Source: DAOSVX01 sp964447275
GTDB lineage: Bacteria; Bacillota_I; Bacilli_A; RF39; UBA660
NCBI GenBank assembly: GCA_964447275.1
Contig: CAYURI010000007.1
Location: 1 to 42,347, forward strand
Reading direction: 5' to 3'
DNA: 42,347 bases
Part shown: one piece after another, positions 31,972 to 40,045 of the stretch
Numbering within the stretch: the first letter of the stretch is position 1
How the letters are laid out: each line of letters starts with the position of its first letter
Position numbers and translations under genes: made by a program
Notes under the pieces: model-generated
Databases searched by the model: none
What the model saw: only the letters and a program-made list of their open reading frames with translations
Told to the model about the DNA's origin: nothing

Positions 31972-32011
31972 GAGATAGTTTGATAAAAAAGGACACGTAA
32001 AAAAAGAACAT
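31972..32011 (+). repeat. Left terminal inverted repeat of the IS
   Basis: Matches the reverse complement of 33220-33259 at most positions; the outer 13 bases GAGATAGTTTGAT and the inner AAAAAAGAACAT are identical. Confidence 0.85.
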
Positions 32012-32031
32012 ATGAGAAATCATATGTTTTT
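32007..32031 (+). terminator. Hairpin inside the IS left end
   Basis: AACATATGA and TCATATGTT form a 9-bp stem with loop GAAA and a following T-run. It likely blocks outside transcription from entering orfA, a common IS safeguard. Confidence 0.7.
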
Positions 32032-32062
32032 AAATTTGGTAAAATAAAGATAGGAGGTAAAA

Positions 32063-32398
32063 ATGAGAAAAACAATTAAACACCAAACATATACTATTGA
32101 AGAAAAGAATCAGATAGTAAAAGAATATTTAAATGGTGATACGGGACGAGAAAAGCTCAAAAGAAAGTATGATATATCGTCTAATTCAGTATTACAAAGA
32201 TGGATTAAACAATATAAAGAAAATGGCACCACAAAAGATTCTAGAGGTACAGGTAATCCAAATTTTGGTAAGTATCCAAGAAAAAAGCTCGTTCCAGAAG
32301 AGATGAGTCGTGAAGAGCTAATGGAATACGTAAAGGCAGTTGAAGATATAAAAAAATTAATGGTCTTCCTAAGACAACAAAAGAAAAATATCAAATAA
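32063..32398 (+). CDS. IS3-family OrfA
   Basis: A 111-residue DNA-binding protein: HTH segment YTIEEKNQIVKEYLNGDTGREKLKRKYDISSNSVLQRWIKQY, then a basic linker and a short helix (REELMEYVKAVEDIKKL), a probable leucine-zipper-like dimer region. AGGAGG precedes ATG 32063. Near its end the run A AAA AAA (32350-32356) is a classic -1 slip site leading into orfB. Alone, OrfA usually represses or modulates transposition. Confidence 0.88.
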   Translation: MRKTIKHQTYTIEEKNQIVKEYLNGDTGREKLKRKYDISSNSVLQRWIKQYKENGTTKDSRGTGNPNFGKYPRKKLVPEEMSREELMEYVKAVEDIKKLMVFLRQQKKNIK

Positions 32399-33219
32399 TT
32401 AATGTTTTAAAAACTAAACACAACATTAATTTATTATGTTTAATACTAAAATGTTCAAGAAGTGGATACTATTCTTGGATAAAGTTAGGAAGACCGTTAT
32501 ACAAGAAATATGATGAAAGTATTAGTGAATTAATATTAGAACAATATCAAAAAGACAATCGTCAAGGAATAAGAAGATTAAGAATGAATATAAAAGCGAT
32601 ATATAGCATTAAATTAACTAATTCAACTATATATCGCTATATGAAACTGCTGAATATAGAATCAATAATCAGAAAGAAAAAACATAGATATTCTAAAGTT
32701 AAACACCACAAAATACCAAATTTAATCAAACGCGATTTTAATGCTCATCATCCTAATCAAAAATGGAGCATTGATATTACTTATATTCAAACAGTTACTG
32801 GTGTCGAATATCTCTGTTGTATCAAAGATATGTTCGACAAAAGTATTGTATCATATAATCAATCAAGATTTATGGATAACGATTTGGTTTTAGGAATAGT
32901 TAAACAAGCGATTAGACAAGTCCCATATAAGCAAAGAAAAGGTTTAGTTCTTCATTCTGATCAAGGATTCCACTTTACTGGTTTGCAATATGGAATACTA
33001 CTAAAAAACAATAAGATTAAAGGAAGCTGCGTTGATAACGTCCCAATTGAATCTTTCTTTAGTTCTTTGAAAACTGAATGCATCTACCTTAATAAAAATA
33101 TTACCAGAGAATTTTCTAAAGTCCTTGTAGATAATTACATAAAATATTATAATTATGATAGATTTCAAGAAAAACTAAAAGAACTGACTCCGATTCAATA
33201 TCGTCATCAGTTCTTATAA
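32344..33219 (+). CDS. IS3-family OrfB transposase domain, probably impaired
   Basis: The -1 frame is open from 32344 with no good start, so it is expressed as OrfAB by slippage at the A7 run. A helical part (SRSGYYSWIKLGRP, RRLRMNIKA) precedes the DDE core: Asp at 32773 (SIDITYIQ), Asp at 32959 (HSDQGFHF) and Glu at 33049 (NVPIESFFSSLK). Only 29 residues separate the last two; IS3 enzymes have 35. The usual SMSRRG-like motif before C-x-DN is absent, consistent with an 18-bp deletion between GGAAG repeats. An internal ATG (32584) gives only part of the domain. Confidence 0.85.
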   Translation, partial: RYKKINGLPKTTKEKYQIINVLKTKHNINLLCLILKCSRSGYYSWIKLGRPLYKKYDESISELILEQYQKDNRQGIRRLRMNIKAIYSIKLTNSTIYRYMKLLNIESIIRKKKHRYSKVKHHKIPNLIKRDFNAHHPNQKWSIDITYIQTVTGVEYLCCIKDMFDKSIVSYNQSRFMDNDLVLGIVKQAIRQVPYKQRKGLVLHSDQGFHFTGLQYGILLKNNKIKGSCVDNVPIESFFSSLKTECIYLNKNITREFSKVLVDNYIKYYNYDRFQEKLKELTPIQYRHQFL

Positions 33220-33259
33220 ATGTTCTTTTTTAAAATGTCTTTTTTAATCAAACTATCTC
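33220..33259 (-). repeat. Right terminal inverted repeat of the IS
   Basis: Partner of 31972-32011. It starts directly after the orfB stop codon. Confidence 0.85.
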
Positions 33260-33272
33260 TAAATAGTTCTTT

Positions 33273-33911
33273 TTAATTTTTAAAACTCGCATCAATATAA
33301 TATATTGGTCTTGCTTCTTCGAAATACTTCTTCTCAAAGTCTGTCATAATATTAGTAATTGGATGCTCATCATGGTGTAAATCTAAACTAACACGATTAA
33401 ATGAATACCAATATTGGCTTAATGTTTCTAAAGAATAAGCAAAAAAACCTTTATTATCCGTCTTTAAAATAATATGTTTATCTTTTTTAAAGATTTTATC
33501 ATAAAGTCTTAAATAACTCTCATGGGTAAATCTTCTTTTTTCATCATGATTTTTTGGCCATGGATCAGAGAATGTTAAATAAATAGTATCAATCTCTTTA
33601 CCAAAAATAGTATCAATTTCTTTAGCATCAGCATTAATTAATTTCAAATTAGACAATTTTTCATGCTCTAGTTTATTTACTGCTTGGACCATTTGTGAAT
33701 CAACTACTTCTAAGCCAATAAAATTAATCTTAGGATACATTTTTGCCATATTAATTATAAAAGCTCCTCTACCCATGCCTAGCTCTAAACAAATAGGATT
33801 ATTATTACCAAATAAGTCATGCCATTTATTTTTATAATTAGTTGGATTACTTACTAAATAAGTACTTTTACCAATTATCTTATCAGCATCTTTAATTTCA
33901 ATATAACGCAT
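33273..33911 (-). CDS. trmB: tRNA (guanine-N7-)-methyltransferase
   Basis: A 212-residue class I methyltransferase: ICLELGMGRGAFIINMA (SAM loop), FIGLEVVDSQMVQAVNKLE, LINADAKEIDTIF, and the TrmB signature LTFSDPWPKNHDEKRRFTHESYL. The end YFEEARPIYYID is also typical. It makes m7G46 in tRNA variable loops. Its original terminator is split by the IS just downstream. Confidence 0.95.
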   Translation of the reverse strand: MRYIEIKDADKIIGKSTYLVSNPTNYKNKWHDLFGNNNPICLELGMGRGAFIINMAKMYPKINFIGLEVVDSQMVQAVNKLEHEKLSNLKLINADAKEIDTIFGKEIDTIYLTFSDPWPKNHDEKRRFTHESYLRLYDKIFKKDKHIILKTDNKGFFAYSLETLSQYWYSFNRVSLDLHHDEHPITNIMTDFEKKYFEEARPIYYIDASFKN

Positions 33912-33987
33912 TAAATCACTTCCTAAAAAATATTATAACATATTTAACTTCATCAAAATAAAAATTTATGCTATAATACATTTGCCT

Positions 33988-34074
33988 GCCTGCGTGGCGG
34001 AATTGGTAGACGCGCTGGACTCAAAATCCAGTAATAGCAATATTGTATGGGTTCAAGTCCCTTCGCAGGCACCA
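33988..34074 (+). tRNA. tRNA-Leu (CAA)
   Basis: An 87-base class II tRNA with long variable arm (TAATAGCAATATTGTATGG region) and encoded CCA. Acceptor GCCTGCG pairs with CGCAGGC. The anticodon stem CTGGA/TCCAG holds CTCAAAA, anticodon CAA. A TATAAT box lies at 33972-33977. Confidence 0.95.
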
Positions 34075-34086
34075 TTAAAATAATAG

Positions 34087-34108
34087 ATCACTAATTTAGT
34101 GATTTTTT
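34087..34108 (+). terminator. Terminator after tRNA-Leu
   Basis: ATCACTA and TAGTGAT form a 7-bp stem with a 3-base loop followed by T5. Confidence 0.75.
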
Positions 34109-34110
34109 AA

Positions 34111-34140
34111 TTGTAAAATTTAATACACTCGTTATATAAT
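34111..34140 (+). promoter_or_regulatory. Promoter of the S41-like gene
   Basis: TTGTAA (34111-34116), 18 bases, TATAAT (34135-34140), 67 bases before the start codon. Confidence 0.6.
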
Positions 34141-34206
34141 AAATGTATATAGAAAAGATGCCAGAAAATAAAATACATTTCTTTTTTATAAGAAAGGCAT
34201 AATATA

Positions 34207-35400
34207 ATGAACAAATATATAGAAGATATCACTTACATGTTAAAAGAGCTAGAAGAAAAACATTTATCATTATATTTTCGCACATCTAAACAGGTTGTTT
34301 ATGACTTATTTAATCAAATTAAAAGAAATGGCATAAATAATGATACCGAATTTTTTTATGCCATAAGATTATTATTAAAATTATTTAATGATGCTCATAC
34401 CTATGTTTTAACACCAAGAGATCGAAAGGTTTTTCCTTTTAACATAAGAATAATAGAAGATAAAGCAGTTATAGTATCAGTATACAAAGAAGAATTTAAG
34501 CAATATATTGGTTCTATAATTACTAGTATTAATGGCCAATCAATAAACAACTTATTAGCTGAACTTGAAAAAATAATTGTGTATGATAATTCAAATTGGC
34601 TAAAGCATCAACAAGAAGTTGCGCTTTCTGAACCTTTTGATCTTTCTTTGCTGCCTATATTTTCAAACACTGGCAAATGGGAATTTACATTATTAAATAT
34701 GGAACAAGAAAAAACAATAACAGTAGATAGTTATAGCGATGAAGAATTAGACATATCGCTTGCAAAAAGACCACAAAATATGACTTTTAAGCTTTTAGAA
34801 GAACACAATGCTATTTATATTATATATAATCGTTGCCGTGAAAAAAACGAAGGCCAAATGCAAGAACTAATTAATAACATAGAAAAATTACTAATAGCCA
34901 CAAAAGTAGGCAGCATTATATTAGACATCAGAGGAAATGCAGGTGGTAATAGTGAAATAATAAAGCCTTTAATTGATTTCTTAGTTGAACACAATTTCAA
35001 TATAATTACACTTATTGATCGCGGAGTATTTTCTTCTGGAATAATGGCTGCTTTATATTTAAAAGCTGCTGGTGCAACTCTAATTGGTGATTCTGTAGGT
35101 GAAGATCAGAATTCATTTGGAGAGTGTAAATATATTGAATTACCAAATTCTAAAATAAAAGTTTCATACTCTGCCAAATATTTCTATTGTGATCCAGTAA
35201 ATAATGAAATAGATTATGTACAAGGAAAAAAGACTTTTGAAAAGTTTGCAAGCAATCCAAATAATAAAGTGTTTTTTAAACCATATATCATTTGCCCAGA
35301 TATCTATGCAATAGAAACTTATGAGGATTTTATAAACGGTAAAGATACAGCATTGCAATCAGCCATAGATACAATAAAAACACCTAATAACCATTTATAA
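34207..35400 (+). CDS. S41-family peptidase-like protein without signal peptide
   Basis: A 397-residue protein. A PDZ-like segment (YIGSIITSINGQSINNLLAEL, about residues 98-118) precedes a tail-specific-protease core: IYIIYNRCRE, SIILDIRGNAGGNSEIIKPL and the nucleophile region DRGVFSSGIMAALYLKAAGATLIGD (Ser after FS). No export signal is seen, unlike CtpA-type enzymes, so it may be cytoplasmic or a peptidase-fold protein with another role. AAGAAAGGCATAAT precedes the ATG. It is followed by a separately promoted histidine phosphatase. Confidence 0.78.
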   Translation: MNKYIEDITYMLKELEEKHLSLYFRTSKQVVYDLFNQIKRNGINNDTEFFYAIRLLLKLFNDAHTYVLTPRDRKVFPFNIRIIEDKAVIVSVYKEEFKQYIGSIITSINGQSINNLLAELEKIIVYDNSNWLKHQQEVALSEPFDLSLLPIFSNTGKWEFTLLNMEQEKTITVDSYSDEELDISLAKRPQNMTFKLLEEHNAIYIIYNRCREKNEGQMQELINNIEKLLIATKVGSIILDIRGNAGGNSEIIKPLIDFLVEHNFNIITLIDRGVFSSGIMAALYLKAAGATLIGDSVGEDQNSFGECKYIELPNSKIKVSYSAKYFYCDPVNNEIDYVQGKKTFEKFASNPNNKVFFKPYIICPDIYAIETYEDFINGKDTALQSAIDTIKTPNNHL

Positions 35401-35456
35401 AATGGTTCACAAAAATAATATCAATGGATATTAAAAATAATAATAAATTAAAAATA

Positions 35457-35485
35457 TTGACGAAACCCATATGTTATGTTAAATT
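35457..35485 (+). promoter_or_regulatory. Promoter of the histidine phosphatase gene
   Basis: TTGACG (35457-35462), 17 bases, TAAATT (35480-35485). It overlaps an in-frame ATG at 35476, which supports the later TTG start. Confidence 0.5.
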
Positions 35486-35517
35486 ATACAGCAGATTTTA
35501 AAAAAGAAGGTGTTTTC

Positions 35518-36069
35518 TTGACAAATTTTCTTCTAGTTAGACATGGTGAGCCATATTATGAGACACCATTAATAACTCCGGAAGCTCCACTAACAAATTT
35601 GGGTATTCAAAAATCTATTGTAACCTCAAGAAGAATAGAATTAGAAGGAACAGAAATAATTGTTTCCTCGCCGACTAAAAGAACTGTTCAAACTGCAAGT
35701 ATAATATCTGAAAAATTGGGTGTTCCTATAATTATTGAAGAAGGAATAAAAGAATGGATTCCAGACCTAGAAACACTTTATACAACTAGCGAAGTACAGG
35801 TCCAAAGATTTCAGAAAGCTTTAGCTGAGTTCACTAAAGGAATAGATTTTGGTGATAACTCTTATGAAAAGTTAGCAGACACTAAAAAAAGAGCGCTAGA
35901 TGTATTAATAAGATATTTATATTTTAAAAAAGTTGTTGTCGTTACCCATGCTGGAATAATGAAAGTTTTTTCAAAAAGAAAATGTCGCTATTGTGGATTA
36001 TTGCCAATTAATCATGATGCTGACACTATAAATAAAGAAATAAGAAGTTTAGCTTATAAAAACGACTAA
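35518..36069 (+). CDS. Histidine phosphatase (phosphoglycerate-mutase-like) family protein
   Basis: A 183-residue protein. LLVRHGEPYYE has the phospho-accepting His of the RHG motif, VSSPTKRTVQTA the second Arg, and VVVVTHAGIMKVF the second His. Small-molecule or protein phosphatase; the substrate is unknown. The tail carries CRYCGLLPINHD, an extra Cys pair. The start is taken as TTG 35518, since AAGAAGGTG lies 6 bases before it and the upstream ATG 35476 overlaps the promoter. Confidence 0.78.
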   Translation: MTNFLLVRHGEPYYETPLITPEAPLTNLGIQKSIVTSRRIELEGTEIIVSSPTKRTVQTASIISEKLGVPIIIEEGIKEWIPDLETLYTTSEVQVQRFQKALAEFTKGIDFGDNSYEKLADTKKRALDVLIRYLYFKKVVVVTHAGIMKVFSKRKCRYCGLLPINHDADTINKEIRSLAYKND

Positions 36070-36082
36070 TATTAGTCGTTTT
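36059..36082. terminator. Terminator between phosphatase and scpB
   Basis: AAAACGACTAAT and ATTAGTCGTTTT form an uninterrupted 24-base palindrome between convergent genes, covering the phosphatase stop. Confidence 0.75.
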
Positions 36083-36638
36083 CTTCTTTATAAGTTGATG
36101 TAAATAGATCTAATTCTTTTTCAGTGATATTCTCTTTATTTTTTACTTCTGGCAAATCACTTATAGAAGATAAACCAAAGTAATCTAAGAAATCACTAGT
36201 TGTCGAATATAAATTAGGCCTTCCTGGCATATCTGATTTACCATTTTCTTTTAATAACCCTTTAGCAACTAGTTTTCGAATCATTTGGGCTGTGCTCACA
36301 CCTCTTAAGTTATCCACTTCTACTCTCGTTATTGGTTGATTATAAGCAACAATGGCTAAGGTTTCTAATGCTGCATCAGAAAGCAAATTATTAGTTTCAT
36401 TAGTTAGTAATTTTTGATAATATTCTTTATGCTCTTTTTTAGTAGTTAGTTTAAAAGCATCGCCTAAATAACTAATTCTAATTCCCCTAGCATCTTCTTC
36501 ATAAGTAGCTTTAAGACTTTTTAATAGTTCTTTTGCTTCATCATTATTTATTTCTAATATATCTGATATTTGTTCTAAAGATAGTCCTTCGTCCCCTACA
36601 GCAAATAAAAGTCCTTCTAAAACACCTAATAAATTCAT
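36072..36638 (-). CDS. scpB: Segregation and condensation protein B
   Basis: A 188-residue protein with two winged-helix domains. LEGLLFAVGDEGLSLEQISDIL at the start and LSDAALETLAIVAYNQPITRVEVDNLRGVSTAQMIRKLVAKGLL are diagnostic of ScpB. It binds ScpA and SMC in the condensin complex that organises and segregates the chromosome. Four bases separate it from scpA. Confidence 0.95.
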   Translation of the reverse strand: MNLLGVLEGLLFAVGDEGLSLEQISDILEINNDEAKELLKSLKATYEEDARGIRISYLGDAFKLTTKKEHKEYYQKLLTNETNNLLSDAALETLAIVAYNQPITRVEVDNLRGVSTAQMIRKLVAKGLLKENGKSDMPGRPNLYSTTSDFLDYFGLSSISDLPEVKNKENITEKELDLFTSTYKEEND

Positions 36639-36642
36639 AATA

Positions 36643-37356
36643 TCACTTCGCTTCTAGATAAATATCACCAAAATTATTGTCTTGGTTAATTGTCACTTCA
36701 TTGTTTTTTGTCATTTCTAAGATTGATAAAAAAGTCACAATAAAATAATCTTTACTTATTATATCAAATAAGTCATTAAATTTAACTTGTTTTTTTATTT
36801 GGATAATATTTCTAATTGATTTAATTCGTTCTTCAACACTATATTCTTTTTTGGTAATGGTAGTGTTTAATGGTTTCTTATATTTTTGACGATCTAAAAA
36901 ATTTTGAAAAGCATTAAGTAAGACATCGATATTTTGGTTATTATCAAAACTAATTTGATCACGATAACATCTTAAATCTTCTGGTAATTTAGTTAAGACT
37001 TCACTTCTTTTTATTTCTAAATCTCTAAACTCACCAGTTAGATCCTTATATTTTTGATATTCAATTAATTTCTTTCTTAAGTCTTCTTCACTATTAAGTT
37101 CAAATTCTTCATCTGGTTCTTCTTCAGTTTGATTTAATAACATTTTGCTTTTTAAATGAACTAGTTCACTGGCCATTGTTAAATATTCACTTGCTAAATC
37201 AATGTTCATATCTTTTAATTTATGAATATAATCTAAATATTCTTCAATAATTGCTGAAATACTTATTTCATATATATCCATTTTACTTTCTTTTACTAAA
37301 TGTAAAAGAAGATCTAATGGACCTTCAAAATCATTTATTTTAAATTGATAATTCAT
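36643..37356 (-). CDS. scpA: Segregation and condensation protein A
   Basis: A 237-residue kleisin. FKINDFEGPLDLLLHLVKESKMDIYEI is the conserved N-terminus that binds the SMC neck, and the C-terminal winged helix (FNDLFDIISKDYFIVTFLSILEM) binds the SMC head. The middle is acidic. Start ATG 37356 is chosen; the GTG at 37368 sits in the GTGAGTGAT ribosome site. It lies 31 bases after the membrane protein gene at 37388 and before scpB. Confidence 0.94.
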   Translation of the reverse strand: MNYQFKINDFEGPLDLLLHLVKESKMDIYEISISAIIEEYLDYIHKLKDMNIDLASEYLTMASELVHLKSKMLLNQTEEEPDEEFELNSEEDLRKKLIEYQKYKDLTGEFRDLEIKRSEVLTKLPEDLRCYRDQISFDNNQNIDVLLNAFQNFLDRQKYKKPLNTTITKKEYSVEERIKSIRNIIQIKKQVKFNDLFDIISKDYFIVTFLSILEMTKNNEVTINQDNNFGDIYLEAK

Positions 37357-37387
37357 AATATCACTCACTTAGTTGATTATACCATAT

Positions 37388-38326
37388 TTATTCGCAGGTG
37401 TAACGCATTGCTTCCATTTCAAAGTTTACTACTTTAGAACTAGTGTTTTTAGCAAAATAAGTAAAATCCTTTAAAGTAGATATGTTGGCAATATTTAAGT
37501 CTGTTAAAGCATTATAAGCAAAATTTATGCCACTTTCAACTAATGTTGCCGTTACTCCATCAAGAGCATCTAACGTTTCTTGTTTAGTTTTATAAGTAGT
37601 TAATGTAGCCGCATATTTTTCTAAATCACTATTTGTATAATTATAAGTTTCAGTTATTTTAACTAAACTATCATTATTAAACTCATAAATTAATTTAGAA
37701 TCTAAATTTGTACATGTTAAACTACTTTTTCCTTCAGCATCAGCAGTTAAATTAAGAGCTGGATAATCTTTTGTATCATACGTTAAAACTCTTATTTTTG
37801 TAATATTTAAATTAGCATTAATTAAAAATTTTAGAGCATAAGAATTATCTTTAATTAAATTTTCATAAGAAGCAATCTTTACTCTTTCTAATAAAGTATC
37901 ATCATTATATAGTTCTAAGTATAAATTTTTAGTACTCAAATCATATGTATCAGACTTTGTATTAGTAACATTAAATGATATATATGTATCATCTAAAGTA
38001 AGAGTTTTAAATCCGGTATAAACAACCTTATCATAAGTTATAGAAGTAGTTTCTAAGAAATCATAATAAACTATTTCTTCTTCATCAGTTGGTTCTTCCT
38101 CTTCCTCTTTTTCATCATCTTTATTATCTTTAATAGAAGGTATTGAAATATTTCTTAAATTAATATTTTTAACAAAATCAACAATATTTGGTAATAAAAT
38201 AGTAAAAGCCACTAAAATAACCATCATAACAAGAACGGTTACAGGTCCTTTTTTCTTAGCTTTAGTTACTTCACCTAAATCTTCAGATACTAATTTAGTT
38301 TTCTTATTATCTTTATTTGGTTCCAT
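37388..38326 (-). CDS. Membrane-anchored protein upstream of scpA, unknown function
   Basis: A 312-residue protein: a basic cytoplasmic head (1-28), one membrane helix (about 29-48, VTVLVMMVILVAFTILLPNIV), an acidic linker (DDEKEEEEEPTDEEE) and a beta-rich ectodomain. The ectodomain has a DUF4352-like start (TYISFNVTNTKSDTYDLSTKNLYLELYNDD) with FxVTN-type strands and ends with a lone Cys pair in the C-terminal part. I do not recognise a named family. Its position before scpAB on the same strand suggests cotranscription, not necessarily a shared function. Confidence 0.7.
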   Translation of the reverse strand: MEPNKDNKKTKLVSEDLGEVTKAKKKGPVTVLVMMVILVAFTILLPNIVDFVKNINLRNISIPSIKDNKDDEKEEEEEPTDEEEIVYYDFLETTSITYDKVVYTGFKTLTLDDTYISFNVTNTKSDTYDLSTKNLYLELYNDDTLLERVKIASYENLIKDNSYALKFLINANLNITKIRVLTYDTKDYPALNLTADAEGKSSLTCTNLDSKLIYEFNNDSLVKITETYNYTNSDLEKYAATLTTYKTKQETLDALDGVTATLVESGINFAYNALTDLNIANISTLKDFTYFAKNTSSKVVNFEMEAMRYTCE

Positions 38327-38387
38327 GTAAAATCCCTCTATTCTAGAAAAATTATAACAAAGTTTAACCTAAATAACAATGTATTTA

Positions 38388-38416
38388 TTGAAAAGACTAG
38401 TTATTTTTGTTATGAT
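38388..38416 (+). promoter_or_regulatory. Promoter of prsA
   Basis: TTGAAA (38388-38393), 17 bases, TATGAT (38411-38416), 22 bases before the start codon; close to consensus. Confidence 0.7.
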
Positions 38417-38438
38417 ATCTTAGAGATTGGAGAAAGAT

Positions 38439-39413
38439 ATGAAAAAGAAAGTTATATTGTTATTAGCCATTGTTTTAATGGTGGCTGGTTGTGGTAAAGA
38501 AGCAAAATTAAGTAATGGTAGTGATGCCGTTGTTAGTATGAAAGATAGTGGATTAATTAGTATTAATGATTTATACACTGAAATGAAAGATAAATATGCT
38601 ATTAGTACTTTAGTAGATATGATCGATACCGAGATTTTAAATAAAGAGTATCCTAATTCTAGTAAAGAAAAAGAAGATTATATTAGTTCTAATATTAAAG
38701 GTATTAAAGCTAACTATAAAACTGATGATGAATTCCTACAAGCCATTAAATATTATTATGGCATGAATTCTGAAGCTGAGTTTGAGACTTATTTAGGACT
38801 TAATTACTTAAGAAACTTAGCAGTTGAGGATTATTCAAAAAGCTTAGTAAAAGAAAGCGAAATTAAAAAATATTATAAAGATGAAGTTGTTGGTGATATT
38901 AGATGTAGTCATATACTAATTAGTATTGGTGATGACGAAGCTGCTGCTTTAACAAAAGCTAAAAATCTAATTAAAGAGCTTAAAGCTTCTAAAGATGTTC
39001 CAACTTTATTTGCTAAACTTGCTAAAGAAAATTCTGAAGATACAGGAAGTGCTACCAATGGTGGTGACTTAGGTTGGTTTAACAAAGGAGACATGTACGA
39101 AGAATTCGAAAATGCTGCTTATGCTCTTAAAAAAGGTTCTTTTACTACTACCCCAGTTAAAACTACGGTTGGTTATCATATTATTTTAAAAACCGATACA
39201 AAAGCTAAAGCTTCTCTAGAAGATTCTAGGGAAGAAATTATTACTACTTTAGCTAATAATAAAGTAACTAATGAACCAACTATTCAATTAGATGCTTTAA
39301 CTAATTTAAGAAAAAAATATGAAGTAAAAATTGAAGATACAGAATTAAGCAAACAATACACAACTTATTTAAAAAATATTTTAAACAATTTATTATCAAG
39401 TGATAGTGAATAA
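38439..39413 (+). CDS. prsA: PrsA-like foldase lipoprotein (parvulin-type)
   Basis: A 324-residue lipoprotein. The signal peptide KKKVILLLAIVLMVAGC ends in a lipobox with Cys18. The parvulin domain has GDIRCSHILISIGDD, NSEDTGSATNGGDLGWFNKGDM and TTVGYHIILKTD. Flanking helical parts (SurA-like N-terminus, acidic C-terminal helix) match PrsA. It folds exported proteins outside the membrane. The TTG at 38427 is within the TTGGAG ribosome site, so ATG 38439 is the start. Monocistronic. Confidence 0.92.
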   Translation: MKKKVILLLAIVLMVAGCGKEAKLSNGSDAVVSMKDSGLISINDLYTEMKDKYAISTLVDMIDTEILNKEYPNSSKEKEDYISSNIKGIKANYKTDDEFLQAIKYYYGMNSEAEFETYLGLNYLRNLAVEDYSKSLVKESEIKKYYKDEVVGDIRCSHILISIGDDEAAALTKAKNLIKELKASKDVPTLFAKLAKENSEDTGSATNGGDLGWFNKGDMYEEFENAAYALKKGSFTTTPVKTTVGYHIILKTDTKAKASLEDSREEIITTLANNKVTNEPTIQLDALTNLRKKYEVKIEDTELSKQYTTYLKNILNNLLSSDSE

Positions 39414-39415
39414 AA

Positions 39416-39441
39416 AAAAGAGATTCAAATGAATCTCTTTT
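39416..39441. terminator. Terminator between prsA and recX
   Basis: AAAAGAGATTCA and TGAATCTCTTTT form a 12-bp stem with a 2-base loop, shared by convergent genes. Confidence 0.85.
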
Positions 39442-40045
39442 AATATTCTTCAAAATCACCTAGTAAACTATAAATCATATTTTTTTCATAACCTAAATTA
39501 AACAAATAAATATAATTTTTAGTTTTAAAGTCTCCTTTACGACTAAGTTTTTTTCGTTTATTAATAATCTTTTTTATACGATCTTGCCATACTTTTGGAT
39601 CAATTTCTTCTAAGTAATTATCAATGTCAGGTTCTTTAAAACCTAACCCAATTAAATTATTCTTGATACGATATGGACCATTATTACTAAAATTTAATTG
39701 ATCTTTAATATAACTTTTTAAATATAAATTAATATCTAAATAGCCATCTTTTTTAAGTTTATCAATCGTTTTTAATACATCACTATCTAGAATATTAAAT
39801 CTTTTCAAATAATTATATATTTCTTTTTCACTTCTTAATTTAGTATTAATATATTTTAAGCATTTATAATAAGCACTTAAACTATCATTTTCATTAATTA
39901 AACGATTAAATTCTTTTTTATCTAAGTCTTTTTTTAGCAGTAAATTATATTTAATAATAATGTCATCATATAACTCCACTTTTTCAGCATCAATTATAAC
40001 TTCGTATAAATTACCTTTAATTTTTTTATAACTCTTGATTTCCAT
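39440..40045 (-). CDS. recX: Regulatory protein RecX
   Basis: A 201-residue RecX with three repeats of three-helix type (CLKYINTKLRSEKEIYNYLKRF; IDKLKKDGYLDINLYLKSYIKDQ; NNGPYRIKNNLIGLGFKEPDIDNYLEE). It inhibits RecA filaments. AAGGAG precedes ATG 40045; an upstream start at 40078 would lengthen the overlap with the DHH gene without a ribosome site. It overlaps that gene by 20 bp. Confidence 0.9.
   Translation of the reverse strand: MEIKSYKKIKGNLYEVIIDAEKVELYDDIIIKYNLLLKKDLDKKEFNRLINENDSLSAYYKCLKYINTKLRSEKEIYNYLKRFNILDSDVLKTIDKLKKDGYLDINLYLKSYIKDQLNFSNNGPYRIKNNLIGLGFKEPDIDNYLEEIDPKVWQDRIKKIINKRKKLSRKGDFKTKNYIYLFNLGYEKNMIYSLLGDFEEY

Larger units (their letters stand above)
31972..33259 (+). 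mobile_element. IS3-family insertion sequence, 1288 bp
   Basis: It is bounded by 40-base imperfect inverted repeats (31972-32011 and 33220-33259, ends GAGATAGTTTGAT) and flanked by a 3-bp duplication TAA (31969-31971, 33260-33262), as expected for IS3-family elements. It encodes orfA (helix-turn-helix) and orfB (DDE integrase) in the -1 frame. The catalytic domain seems to lack six residues before the Glu, so it may no longer move itself. Confidence 0.9.
31959..33274. other. Terminator split by IS insertion
   Basis: AAAAGAACTA (31959-31968) and TAGTTCTTTTT (33264-33274) would pair perfectly around TAAA if the IS and one copy of TAA were removed. This was the shared terminator of the ATP-grasp gene and convergent trmB. 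The IS lies in its loop. Confidence 0.75.
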
